Assembly (NCBI GenBank): GCA_963693315.1
Contig: OY856188.1
Coordinates: 99,980,915-100,044,914 of the forward strand
Length of the DNA: 64,000 bases
From: Diogma glabrata
Lineage: Eukaryota > Arthropoda > Insecta > Diptera > Cylindrotomidae
Direction: 5' to 3'
Shown here: piece by piece, positions 22,919 to 34,770 of the stretch
Layout: every line of letters begins with the position of its first letter
How positions within the stretch are numbered: the first letter of the stretch is position 1
Notes under the pieces: model-generated
Database searches by the model: none
What the model saw: only the letters and a program-made list of their open reading frames with translations
Told to the model about the DNA's origin: nothing
Translations under genes and position numbers: made by a program

Positions 22919-24749
22919 TTTATATAATAATTTCATTCGTGTGAAATAATATATGAAAAAACAAAAACTACTATTTGAATATTTCTCTTTCAATATGAGT
23001 TGATCACAAAGACCGATTTAAACACAGTTTAAATGCACAATAAAACAAAGTGACGTCATTACAAAGTAAAATTTAGAATGCATTCAAGGGATTTTACATC
23101 TGCAATATTTTCTTCAGTTTTTTAAGTAGAGAAATGTTTCGTGATTATTAAGTTTTTATACTTTTCGTTGTTTTCTTCATTTTTTATTTTTCTATTTTCT
23201 GTAGGTAGAATGTAAAAAGGTAGAATTTCTAAAGTTTCATAGAATATTCTCTTTTTTTAGGAGTAATTTATACATTAAATAGTACAAAGTTGGTAAATGG
23301 TATTTATAATAAGGTTATTCCACATAAGCACTACATGCGAAAAAAATCACAAAATTTTGAAACGGTTGTTTATATTCACATCTGGAGACAACACAGCTTG
23401 AATAATTTAAAAAATTGTCAATGGAAATTAATGGAACAGTTAAAAAAAATTTAATTTGTTTATATAGTTATCGATAGTGCAGTTTATTGTCGGTAATGCA
23501 GTTTTTAAAAAAATTCTTTTTTTCTATTAGCCGTTTCGTTCAAACTAATATTATATCGAATTATTATAGTTTCATTACTGTTAATAAAATAAGAAAAAAC
23601 AACAGCTGCTATTTCAGTATTTATGCCGTGGTCCATTTCTCAAAAATGCCGATTAAATTTTGAGGTTTCTCGCTGAAGTAGCATTTTTTGTTTTGCTTTA
23701 TTTTCTTCCACAAAAATTAGACTACGAAAAAATAATTATAACTAAAAATAAAAGTTAAAAAATTAAAAATAAAAAATAATTCCAACACAATCTGTAAAAA
23801 TTTACTCAAGTAGGATAGTAGAATAAATTGAAATTTTTTAGTCGATTTGCAGATTCAATCTCATCGGGAAATGGGCCAAGACATTTCTTATTATTATTTT
23901 TTAAGATTATAATTATTTTTTTTTCTCTATAAAAACAAGATCTCTTAAGGTCCGTCCAGACTAAGAAACATGTATGAGTGCAACAAGTCAATCAACAAAT
24001 TTTTAAATATTTTCACATACAGTATTTTAAACATTTTGTGTGAGCTCATACATTTTGTATACAAAATTTGTTATATGTTCATGCAGTTGCTAGTTTATTG
24101 ATTTTTTACCTCACATAAGTTGTACTACACGTTTCCAAGCCTAAATGTACCTTTATGGCATTATTTCTATTCATATCACAAAAAATAGCACAAAAACCAA
24201 CACGAATATTTAAGGCTACCATTTATATTTAAGAAATTTGAATAACCTTATGGCCAAATTATTATTATTGAGGTAGGTCTTCTTTTGGGTCTTTATGTTT
24301 TGTTTTTAATGTTGATATACAGTATACTGAAATTACGATAATAAGTCGTTCCTAGGGAATTGTTTTTTTAAAAGGTTTTGATTCTTAATTTTGAGTCCGA
24401 ATCGAAATAGGGCCGATCGTTACAAGTAGGAATTAGAATTTGTGTAGCAACGACTTATGAAAACCTTTTAATACACCTGCCCCACATCAACATGCGTTCT
24501 AAAGGTTTTGATGGAGGCCCTTTTTTTATAATAATAAAATACAAAATGGAGGAAATAAAAATATAATAAGAGGTAAACATACATTTTTTTTAAATTTGCA
24601 GAAACACAAAATAAAATTGGGCTGCCAATAATTTTAGTGCTAGTGGTATATTCCTTGAACATGTGACACATGGCCTGACTCAATGATTAAAACACGCATA
24701 TAATGTTATGTTGAAGTTCAATTTTTCGAACAAATAATAGCGTGCGATC
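22919..24749. other. AT-rich intergenic DNA
   Basis: No gene was seen. A weak, diverged direct repeat relates about 22555-22640 to about 23470-23580 (both contain TCGATA/TCGGTAATGCAGTTTTT and a CCGTTTCGT-like phrase), suggesting an old duplication. Confidence 0.4.
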
Positions 24750-24829
24750 ATCAGGGACTATAGCGACAACGGGTTTGTCACAACCGTAGATAAAAAAAAT
24801 TTACAAATCAGTAAAAACTGATCTCTTTT
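24750..24829 (-). mobile_element. TSF copy J, 5'-end fragment
   Basis: The minus strand carries the family head only: GATCAGTTTTTACTGATTTG, the GTGACAAACCC block and the AGTCCCTG motif. The hairpin, middle and LINE-A tail are missing. Confidence 0.6.
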
Positions 24830-27387
24830 TTTATATATGAAACGTATTGAATCATCAAGAAGAATTGATAAATCATTAGAATTTTATATGCAGCCACACG
24901 TGAAAAAATTGTCAGTCATAATAAGTTTAAAAGAAGTAATTTTGGTCATAAAATTTCTTTAACAAAATCAAATATTTTAAGAAAAATATGCCGACAAAAA
25001 ATGACAAAAAGTCTAACATTTAATGCCTACTTGTGTCTCAACCAGTATTTATCAAAGAAATACCCAGTCAATGACTTTCTCTCAGTCGAAATATGTTTTG
25101 ACAAATAAATTCTTTTCCATCATTTTAAAAATAACATTCTTCAATTGTTTAATCCACCATGAAAATTATGACATTGGACAACCTACCAACAAACAAATAT
25201 TAAGCATGACTTGCAATTTTCTTTGTACATATTTCAATAAACACCATAGCTTCTTTGTAAAAAAAACGACAAGAATATGCTACAAAATTAAGACATCTAA
25301 TAAGAAATCAAAATCAAATAGAATATAGAGGAAACAACCATAAAAATTAAGTAACTTTTTTTTCTATTTTTCTATCTTTGGTATGATAAAAGAACATTAT
25401 GGATATAAATGACAAACAACAAAAGAAAAACAATAAAATAACTTTAATTAAAAGATTTAATATTTATAGTAAGTAAAGATTGCAGTTAAACATGCAATGA
25501 CCAATGAAAATTTGAGGAAAATAGTAAAATTTATATTTTAGGGCTACTTTAGTTTTAGGGGTGTGGAATTTTTTATTTAATTATATAAACGATACGAAAA
25601 TTATAGCTTATATAATTCATTAATTAAATTTAGTTTATGTTCATCATTTTACACATAATAAATTTGTTAATATTTTACAGGCAGTGTGTCAAGGATATTT
25701 TTGGGTGAAAAAAGGGAGTGTCAGGTAAATTAGAACAACAAAATTTACACAAAAAAAAAACACTACGTAAATTACTTTAATTCAAACAAACCGGATACTT
25801 GAATTACATAGATACTACAATAGAAAGCGATAAATTTCAATAACTCAAAAATAAAAATGCAGAAGCATCACAACACACACAAAAATTAAATCAAGAATTT
25901 GGAGTATTTTGAATATTTCACAGATGGAATTATTTCACAATCCCTCATCACCCAAGTTTTAGTTTTTGTTTTTCATCGTATTACTTCTCTAATCTCTATA
26001 CATTTTATCAAAATAGTATTTTTCTGTATACAGAAATGAAACTGTAATAAATAGAAATATGAAAACAAAACAAAAAAAAATCATAACATTAAAAAAAGGA
26101 AATAAGAAAATGAAAACAGATAGCACGTGCTAAGAATTGAACATAATACAGTTATAAAGTAAGAAAATACTATCACACATCAAACATTATTTGTACAATA
26201 CATTAAATTTTTATTACGATTTGAAATGGTTTTAAGAGGGAGAAAACGAAATTGATCAATTTCCGATCCTTTCCAAATTAAAATTGAGTTGAAAATTTAA
26301 ATGTACATATTGGGGGAAGTGAAATGTTGCTTCTAAAAATTAGTATCTTTATTAAAACTGTTTTGATTATCTATTTTTTTATAATGTTGATTCTTAAAGT
26401 AATGTTCACAATTTATTTTATTAAAATTACATTACATGTATTCTTGTATCGTAGCTGTAATATTTTTATATTTAAACAAATCCTATCACCACCTAAACCC
26501 ATACTATTTTTCTCGTATACGAAGATTACAAATAAGGGTGCACAATGGAGGATAAGAAATTCATAAAAATAAATAAATAATACGTTTAGATGTATAAAAA
26601 TAAATTGCAGTTCTAATATCAATGTGCATTAAATTTTTTCGGATACTAAAAAAGGGGAACAAGTTAGCAGATGGCTAAGATGGCGAAAACACTTTCATTT
26701 AACATTTTAAAATGTACTAGATCTTTTTTGTATGAGATAGGTTTGGTAAGTTCAACATATAAAAACGTAAATAACGTAATTTTTTGGCATCGTTTTTTAC
26801 TTTGTCGTTAACCTAAATATGATGGTGGATGAATTTTACTGACATTTAGAGAAACAAATTCATAAAGTTTACCTTGATTTTGTTATGTAAATTTTTTAAT
26901 ACAAAGTCATTTATTTATTTTGAAGACGATCAATCTTATAATTTTATTTAACAAAAATTTTTAAAACTGGGTTAACATTGGAATAGAAGCAACGTTTTTA
27001 AATGTTACTCAATCTAACCCAGTCATGACCAATGGTTACTAGTATATATGAAGTTCAAATTTTTTATTCTAGCAGGTTATATCTTTACATTTTTTTTTTT
27101 CTTCAAAATGTAGAATTGAGAGGATGTAGGCAATTGAGAAAACTTATCTACCAAGGTTCATCAAAATCAAATGTCAACCCGAGTCGAACTTTAACTACGA
27201 TTTAAGTAGTAAACATTCTGAAATGAACCTATTTTAGTTTTCTTCATCCTTAGTTGCATTTAAATAAAAACTTTTTATTCGCGATATACTTATTAAGTTC
27301 TACAAAAACTATAAAATACTATTAACAATTCATTTGAATCTTCGAAAAAATCTATTTACGATCAATTTCGATTCCGATCATGACTTA
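24830..27387. other. AT-rich intergenic DNA
   Basis: Only low-complexity ORFs up to 101 codons (25023-25328 plus) are present, with no family resemblance. No transposon ends were recognised. Confidence 0.5.
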
Positions 27388-27605
27388 AGCCGCAATTAGA
27401 CTATTGCAGAACTCTGCAATATTTCTGCAATGGTAGTGTGTAAAATATTAATTGCAGAAAAGGCAATGAGCTCATTGCAATGACTCATTGCAATGTTTTG
27501 TAATGAGTTCATTGCCAAACTTTTCTGCAATGAATATTTTACACACTACCATTGCACGACTATTGCAGAAATATTGCAGAGTTCTGCAATAGTCTAGTTG
27601 CGGCT
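27388..27605. mobile_element. near-perfect palindromic MITE, 218 bp
   Basis: Two arms of about 95 bp, starting AGCCGCAATTAGACTATTGC, are inverted copies with few mismatches. TTA lies on both flanks (27385-27387 and 27606-27608), compatible with a PIF/Harbinger-type TWA target. The arms are built from repeated CTGCAAT/ATTGCAG motifs, so the transcript would form one long hairpin. No coding content. Confidence 0.7.
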
Positions 27606-27929
27606 TTAGCTAAAAAGTAAAATTAAATATTTCAGTTTTCCATCAGACATCATTGAGAGCAGATATGACAACATGCTATGAAGAAAAAGAAGAAAAGAAC
27701 GAATTTCGATGTGTAATAAACAGAGTTTAAAATACTTCTTCTAAACTTGCCCAAATACAGGAGTAAAATAAAAAATATCTTTTTTGCTCCTAATTTGAAA
27801 TACTAGTGCATAATTTATTGTGTAAGTGTTAAATGCTATATTTTATTTTCCAAGCCAAAGTTTACATTGGTAGAATAAAACTAATTGAACACGAAACCAA
27901 TACAACGAATTATCCCTCCAACAGAGTAA
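27606..27929. other. unassigned spacer
   Basis: AT-rich spacer between two foldback elements; nothing recognised. Confidence 0.5.
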
Positions 27930-28940
27930 CATGTATTAATTTATATTAAATTATTTTAAAATTCATAGACAAAACAAGTAAAACGCATAAAAAACAATGA
28001 ATTTTATTATATTTTTTTTTGTACCATTAATTCCAAACAATTAAATAAATTTTGTGCACTATTTTTATAGTACTGAGATGAGGATAGAGCAACCAAAAAT
28101 TATAAAAAAACTAATTTTTTCACAACGGAAGTGCAATTCAATTTAATCATAGTAGCCTTAGCCTTTTTCAATATTCGAAAGAAGAACATGCGCATTCGTT
28201 TGAATTTAATGTTTTCATATAATCAGAACGAAAATGTTTTTTTGATTTTCTTATAAAATGCAATCAAATTATTAAATACAAACAAAAAAAATTATTTCAG
28301 CATTCAATACAAGTAAATAAATTTGTTTATCCCTCCGGCAACTATAAATAACCTATATTTTGTTGTTTTAGAACCATAATTGCGTCATTAGTCTTAATTG
28401 AATAAAATAAACATCTGTTAAGTTTATTCTGTTGCGTGAATGCTGTAAAACAATTTATTTGATTGTTTTGAACGATGAAATAAATTTTTGTGATTGTGGT
28501 TTGTAAATAATTGATTGTATTTCATAAAAAAATAAAAAAAACATCTTCGCTCTGATTATATAAAAAACAATAAATTCAAACTAATGCGTCCCTCTCTTCA
28601 ATATTGAAAAAGGCAAAGGCTACTTAAATTGGATTGAATTTTTGTTGCGAGAAAAAAATGATTTTTGTTATTTCCAACCATACCTTTAAATTGAAAAAAA
28701 TCAAATGATTTCCTTAGTTATTTGAGTTCAATTACTCACAAAAATCCCAAATGATTTTTTTATGTTTTTTGGTTTCTCTATTCTCATTAGTATAAAAATA
28801 GTGAACAAAATTTATTTAACTGTTTGGAAATAATGGTACAAAAAAATAAAATACAATTCATTGTTATTTTTTTATTCGTTTTACTTGTTTTACCAATGAA
28901 TTTTAGGATAGTTTAATCTTATATATTAATACGCTAAAAA
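27930..28940. mobile_element. imperfect foldback element, about 1 kb, with SINE in one arm
   Basis: The left arm (about 27930-28320) and the reverse complement of the right arm (about 28440-28940) align by eye over their length. Shared phrases include AAAACAAGTAAAACG, TTGTACCATTA, CCTTTTTCAATATT and ATATAATCAGA. Mismatches and small indels are frequent, so the structure is old. The right arm is longer because it contains a SINE fragment at 28655-28762 that the left arm lacks. The loop is about 120 bp. No coding sequence was seen. Confidence 0.65.
28655..28762 (+). repeat. SINE 3' fragment
   Basis: TTATTTCCAACCATACC and following bases through TTACTCACAAAAATCCC match the body of the SINE at 22283-22505 (about 22420-22495). 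The tRNA-like head is absent. Confidence 0.65.
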
Positions 28941-29442
28941 AACCTTTGTGCAGCCTAAAGCTTTTTTATTCGAATTTTGATTCATTTCAAATTTTCACTG
29001 CTAACCGATATTAGTGTAACTTAGATTTTAAAGATTTTTGGGATTTTTCGGTTAATAAATAAAAAAGTTATAGACGAATTAAAATGTATTTTTGAATTTA
29101 ACGGCCTCCCACATACAATATGAAATGGACTTGCCCAAATCATATATTTTTTTTCACAAAAATTTGTTATTCTTTTATACATTTTATTTTAGTCTTCTTA
29201 TGTACATTGATGTGAATGCATGTTAAAATTTTGTTCTGTTTTTTATATTTTTTTTTTCACAAAAACGATACGGTTTATTCTTTCATACATTGTAATCTGT
29301 ATTTTATTTTAGTCTTCTTATAAATATCTAAGGAAGAGTAATAGTATTGTTGAAGTTTGATAGTGTTTGCATTCTAGCTGGGTGGTACTGTTTACAATTT
29401 GCATATTTATATTCTCATTTCTTAAAACAAATAAAAAAAACA
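28941..29442. other. unassigned AT-rich DNA
   Basis: A diverged duplication is visible: a TTTTTTTCACAAAAA phrase followed by TTATTCTTT and ending TTTTATTTTAGTCTTCTTAT occurs near 29148-29203 and again near 29249-29322. Otherwise nothing. Confidence 0.45.
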
Positions 29443-29876
29443 AGGAGGGCCCGGCGTGCTTCGCTACGCTTATAAATAAAGTTTTTGCGTAGACATTTTG
29501 TTGACGTAGAAGCAATGATTTCAAAAAGTGGTAATCAGAAATGCTAGCATATAATTTTTAGTTTTTCTTTTAAATATATGAATGAAAAATAATCAGAACT
29601 CTAGCTGATGAGTTCGGATATATGAAAAATTAGCGATCAATAAGTTAGAGATCAAATAAGCTTACTTGAAAACTTCTTTGATCGCTAACTTTTCATATAT
29701 CCGAACTGATCAGCTAGAGTTCTGATTATTTTTCATTCATATATTTAAAAAGAAAAATTAAAAATTATATGCTAGCATTTCTCATTACCACTTTTTGAAA
29801 TCATTGCTTCTACGTCAACAAAATGTCTACGCAAAAACTTTATTTATAAGCGTAGCGAAGCACGCCGGGCCCTCCT
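29443..29876. mobile_element. palindromic foldback element, 434 bp, GC-rich tips
   Basis: The left arm (29443-about 29650) and right arm (about 29672-29876) are almost perfect inverted copies, starting AGGAGGGCCCGGCGTGCTTC. The tips are GC-rich while the arms are AT-rich. The very high arm identity suggests a recent insertion or ongoing arm homogenisation. A 68-codon ORF on the minus strand crosses the left arm but looks incidental. No clear target duplication. Confidence 0.75.
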
Positions 29877-30756
29877 AGTTTAAATTAATACATTAATACA
29901 TACTGCCGAATTTGTTGTATTGACTTCGTGTTTAATGAATTTTATTCTTTCGCAAGTTTGCAAATTTGTAACTTTTTGCTCAAAAAGTAAAATATATTAT
30001 TAAACACTGACCCAATAAATTAGTAATATTGTGTTCCGCAGCAATCGCGCAACAGCATAAAATTAACAGCTGTTTATTTTATTCTAACATTCATATATGA
30101 AAAAGGACTAATTTTTTTTCTCTTCATATGGAATGGGAGAAAATAATAAAATCGACTTCAACGGAGCGAAATAAAAAATTAAAAATTTTACTCTTACGAA
30201 TAAGAACGATATTAAAAATATATAGCATATAGCTGTTTTTTTCGTGAGTCTAAATTTGTTCACGTAAACTGAAAACGTTTTCATCTCACGTTGGAAATGC
30301 AATATTTTCTATGATTGTAAATATATAAACGATATTTATTATAAATTATTTAAATAGAAATCGACAACATAACATTCGAGATTCGTATATCTTTCATAAT
30401 ATGTTTTAACTTGCAACTATAATGGCTTTGATTTAAAAACTTTATAAAATTACATGAAAATACCATAGCAACAACAACTTGGTTTTTAGCGAAAATGATT
30501 TTACACTTCTGTTGGAAGTCCTCAATGACATCTTTCTTATTTTTAACAGTTTTAAGCGTTTTTGAGATATAAGTATTTATGGCTAAAAAATCTCAACTCT
30601 TGTTTTATCATACGTAAAACCGCTAGATCTGGGATGCACCTCCAATAGACCTAATATTTTGTGCAGATATACGTCTTAGTCCAATGCAAGAATTAAGTTC
30701 TGGGTACTACAGAAAAATAATATTTTTTTTTAATACAAACATGGGTCGGTATACCG
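29877..30756. other. unassigned AT-rich DNA
   Basis: No coding family, RNA or element end was recognised. Confidence 0.5.
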
Positions 30757-31069
30757 CAGTGGTTTTTAACCTGGGGTGCTTGGACCCATTAGGGATGCGA
30801 GTTGAATCATCTGGGGACCCGAAGTTCCAATTTTACGAATTTACATGAAGCCATAAATAAAAATAATTTAAAGAATTTGATTAATAAAATGTTTTTTATT
30901 TCTTATATTTTTTTTTTAAATTTGCGCAAAAGTAATTTAATAACAAAAGAAATTCTAAATAAATCACAGAAACGAATATATATTTTGCAAATTAAATTTA
31001 ATTTACAAATTTTTATTCGTTTAAGTTATATGTAGTTTTGGTAGAGGTCGTGCATTAAGCCATCGTTTC

Positions 31070-31530
31070 TTTCGTGATATGTGCTCGGAAGTTATCGTAC
31101 TGCTTTTCTATTTAACAAAGGTATAAGGTGAATTACGCGTAGAAGTTTGCTAAATCGAGTGAACACTGAAATCAAAAAAAAAATTCGGGCACTACAACCT
31201 ATTTTGTGTCAACCGAATGTTTCCTGTCACAAAAACCTAAAATTCGGTAGTCTTATCCTCAAAAACAAAATTTGAAAATACAATTAAATTGAAGTTGTGT
31301 CTTCGAATTAGATGTCATCGTGACCTCTTATTCACTATAACAACCGAATGATTGAAATTTTTCTATCATGTTCACAAATCCAATTTCTTACTAATCAAGT
31401 GAGTAGTTTGCTGATAGAAATGTTATATAGTTTAGATTTTAGAAATAGCGAGGTTATAGTTCAGCTGGCATACATATCAGCCATATTCACGCCCCTGAGC
31501 GAGTCAAATATTTTTATGCAAGATTTGGAG
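31070..31530 (+). pseudogene. hAT transposase remnant
   Basis: Two segments fit the ZBED5/SCAND3-like hAT transposase from vertebrates and insects. About 31075-31140 reads FRDMCSEVIVLLFYLTKV in one frame, recalling the LLFHTEVRWLS region. Residues 31-61 of the ORF at 31348-31533 (from LDFRN to MQDLE, including VQLAYISAIFTPLSE) recall the LAYLADIFxxLNELN region. The order is right; stops and frame changes separate the pieces. The dimerisation domain is not visible. Confidence 0.55.
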
Positions 31531-31897
31531 TGACCGCTATATACTTCCAAACTAATTTCGATGAGCCATGTTTGCAATATAAATTTTTCGAAATTTTCGC
31601 TTTGCTTGAAGAAGTTCTTGTTTCGGATTATGAAAAAACAATATTGCAAACGAGATTAAAAATCATTTAAAACGGTGTAACAAACCTTTTGATGAATTTT
31701 AATCTACTGAGAGAAGGGCATTCAATTTCCGACCAACATTTCAACACGGGTTTTTAGGTATTGAAATTAAACAAATCCTTAAGCCTTCTTAGGTATCCAA
31801 TCTTATATATATAGTTAGACTGCGTTAATCCTGATTTATTCAAATCAAAAAACTTCACCATATTCACTTCAATACAGCTCGTGTTCCACATACTTTT

Positions 31898-31998
31898 GTT
31901 TGTTTCATGCTGCTATGATTTGTGTTGTTTCGACTCCAGTTTGTTTCATGCTGCTAATATTTGTGTTGTTTCGACTCCTTGTGTTGTTTCGACTCTCC
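31898..31998. repeat. tandem repeat, 41-bp unit, about 2.5 copies
   Basis: GTTTGTTTCATGCTGCTA followed by a TTTGTGTTGTTTCGACTCC block repeats at 31898 and 31939. A third truncated unit (GTGTTGTTTCGACTC) begins at 31981. It lies inside the hAT element. Confidence 0.7.
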
Positions 31999-32469
31999 CT
32001 TATGAAATTAAAGGATACACAAACAATTAGATATACAAACTTATTAAAAATATATGCACCAAAATGAAAAAATCATATGCGTAGTATTCATTATCATTTA
32101 TATAATTTTATTATTTTGGAAAGGGAGTCCGAGAATACGGTTGGAAAATTTTAGGGGTGCCGTTAGCTGAAAAGGTTAAGAACCACTGGTATATTGTATA
32201 TAGGTGTTTGAATGTTTTTGATCAGAATATATTTTTACACGTACTCCAACACAAACAACATTAAATTATTATGATATTTACCCAGTTTGTCAACGTATTG
32301 TTAAGCATCCTATTAACCGCTAAGCAGCTTAATTTACTTAGAAGGAACTCGACTATGGTTCAGAGAATTTGCATTTAAGTTCCTGTCAGACAAAAGAGTT
32401 TTTTAATCAAAAAGAATAATAAAAAATAAAAAAATAACAAGACATTCAATCCAAAAATTAAAAATCGGT

Positions 32470-33260
32470 ATAACGATATTGACATGATAGGATACGTCGT
32501 CACTGCTCCTGTTATGTACATACAGGCAAGTTTCTGCAACTTTTCTAACGCCGTCTGCTCAGAGTTAGTCTAAGCTTTTCGGTTCTATGCAACTGCTCCA
32601 TCCGTGGTCCGTACCGCTGGCCTCAGTACCATTAAATATATCCTAAGGAGGATGTATACCATATGATAGAGACCAGTTATCATGTATTGAACAGTCGGGT
32701 GGAACAGAAGAGCCCAGTTCTACTCTGGGAAAATGTCCTACCACGTCAATTGAGATGCTGCTTGCAGATTAAGATTATTGCACCAAACTTGCAGATTAAG
32801 AGCATAACCAGAACAACTATACTGAGATTCTGCATGACGGGTATAAGAAATGAAAAGATCAACCGAGTCGAAACATCGAGACGGACTTTCAAGAGATAAT
32901 CTCTTGCTTGAGTTTTTAAGGACGGAAGTTTAAGCAGTTGAACGACAAGAAATATACATCGCGGTTGAGCAACAAAATAGAGTAGAACCGCGAGTTCACT
33001 ACGTATCATCTGGGAAACGATGAAATCAAATGATAAGTGGATGGTTTAAAACCCCACGTATGGAGTTGGCGCAGAATTATTTTGACCAAGAACCAAATAT
33101 TTTGAGCCAATGGGCACTTACCACAGCGTCTTCCAGATTAAAACAGTGCAATCGAAAGATGTGCAGACCTAAGACATTCGGTACAGTTCAGAATATTATA
33201 AAGAATTGGAGCCATGAGTTAGCAGTGATTTTTCTGAATATAAAAGCATGCGTTTAATTT
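32470..33260 (+). other. GC-richer island, possible retroelement remnant
   Basis: Several interrupted plus-strand frames look protein-like, such as the 75- and 78-codon ORFs at 33030-33257 and 32663-32899. A stretch near 32900-33010 reads LLLEFLRTEVQAVERQE, which faintly recalls BEL/Pao gag C-terminal regions. There are no LTRs, zinc knuckles or polymerase motifs nearby. The assignment is speculative; a decayed exon is also possible. Confidence 0.25.
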
Positions 33261-33365
33261 CTGGTGACATTATCAATATTGACAAAAATTTTATTATTAA
33301 CAGAAATTGATTTTCAATGAAGAAAGTGGTGATGTGGATACACTTTAAATCTCTTAATATATTTT

Positions 33366-33634
33366 ATATTAATAAAATGTCTTGTGTAGCAGGAATTACA
33401 ATATGTGTCAATATACATAAAAACCTTTTAAGACAAAGTCCCACAACAACTATGCTTTCGTTAACTAAATATAGTTCATTCGTCTCCTAAGATATCACCT
33501 TGCCTAGTGAAACTTACTGCTATTACCAGTATGTCATATCTCATGTTAACTCGTATGTCAATAGGGACTGGGTAACGTGGGGTTGTCAAATAAAAAATTA
33601 AAACAAAATACATATCACCAAAAACTGATCCCTA
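33366..33634 (-). mobile_element. TSF copy C, internally deleted
   Basis: On the minus strand the family head and hairpin region (33634-33490) join directly to a LINE-A-like tail (33460-33366). About 350 bp of the usual middle is missing. The poly(A) end has decayed to AATAAAATG-type sequence. Confidence 0.7.
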
Positions 33635-34770
33635 TATGCGGCTAAGTATACATAGAATCACGTTTGATGGGTGACACTAGCTGTCTCATTAGTTATTAGT
33701 GAAACCTCTACCACCTTAATATCTATAAAACTACCAAAATGATAATGATATGATTATTTAAGAATATGTTCGTTAAAAGATGAAATCATAATTTTTCTTT
33801 CAAACAAATTAAGGACATTCAACTTCCCGCAAATTTACCATGTGGTCTTTAAAAAAAAAGTTAATTGAACAGAAAAAAGTCAACCCATCATGTTCAAAAT
33901 ATACTTCCCTTTAATTGGTTTAAAATAGATTTTTTTATGTTACTTAATATATTTGCTATCCTTTTAACCCTAATCATTATATTATATTATATTTCACTTC
34001 AAAAAAATGTCACAAATAATTAAAGAAGGTAAATGAAGCTACAGAGCCATAAATCACTTAAAAAACAACAATGAGTTAATCTTTAAAGTGATCACTCATT
34101 GTTCATAAATAAAATCGGGTAATGTCGATTATTTTGGGTTGTTGTATAGTAAGTAGTTCTAGTTCTTTTTTTTTTTTTCTTAATTTGGTTGCAACACATA
34201 CATTTCAAAAATGTTGCAACAACAAAAAACTTTGTATTTATAAAATCATTTCTAATAATAAAAATAAATAAATATAATATCAATATTGATTCATAGAAAT
34301 TAAAAGTGCCGATGGAACAATAAAAAAATGTAAAAGATTTCACAAATTGCATTTTGTTTATTTTAAGAGAAACAATTTTTTTTTTGAATTTTGTAATTTC
34401 CATTTTTTACAATACAAAACCAAAAACAAAAAAAATATTTAAACAATTTACACTTTTTAAATATTTTTTAAAATAAACTATTCACTTATACGGTTTGTTA
34501 TTTTAAAAGATGTTCAGTCAGAGCATGTGAACATTAAGTTTTTAATTTTTTGTAAACATTTAAAAAAAAATGCATTATCGAATAAATGTAAATTGAGCAA
34601 CGAACAATGTTTGATGCGTTTGTCCATCATTTTTGATATTTTTTATTTCCGATTGTCGTTTAACGTTAATTTTGTTTTAAAAAAGCAGGGTCCGTAAACT
34701 AAGTGATTCTAAATATCAGATCTGTTGCAATGATAGTACTCTGTATCGATGTACCGATGATAGTACCGAT
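33635..34770. other. AT-rich DNA with local GATGATAGTAC repeats
   Basis: Mostly featureless. A 103-codon lysine/phenylalanine-rich minus ORF at 34092-34403 looks like chance. At 34731-34780 the phrase GATAGTAC is repeated three times right at the LINE-A 5' junction. Confidence 0.5.

Larger units (their letters stand above)
30757..32188 (+). mobile_element. hAT element (Charlie/ZBED-like remnant)
   Basis: The termini are CAGTGGTTTTTAACC at 30757 and, inverted, CAGTGGTTCTTAACC ending at 32188. The flanking octamers GTATACCG (30749-30756) and GTATATTG (32189-32196) agree at six of eight positions, as expected for an old 8-bp hAT target duplication. The interior keeps scraps of a hAT transposase in the same orientation. 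Length is about 1.43 kb against 2.5-4 kb for complete relatives, so most coding sequence is gone. Confidence 0.7.

Noticed and set aside
25023..25328. 101-codon plus-strand ORF
   Set aside because: Lys/Asn/Ile/Phe-rich with no motif, promoter or splice context.
29443..29876. bacterial-type terminator or insertion sequence
   Set aside because: The palindrome is 434 bp in an insect-like genome without neighbouring genes; a foldback transposon fits.
34092..34403. 103-codon minus-strand ORF
   Set aside because: Composed mainly of Lys, Phe, Tyr and Thr from homopolymer runs; no family match.
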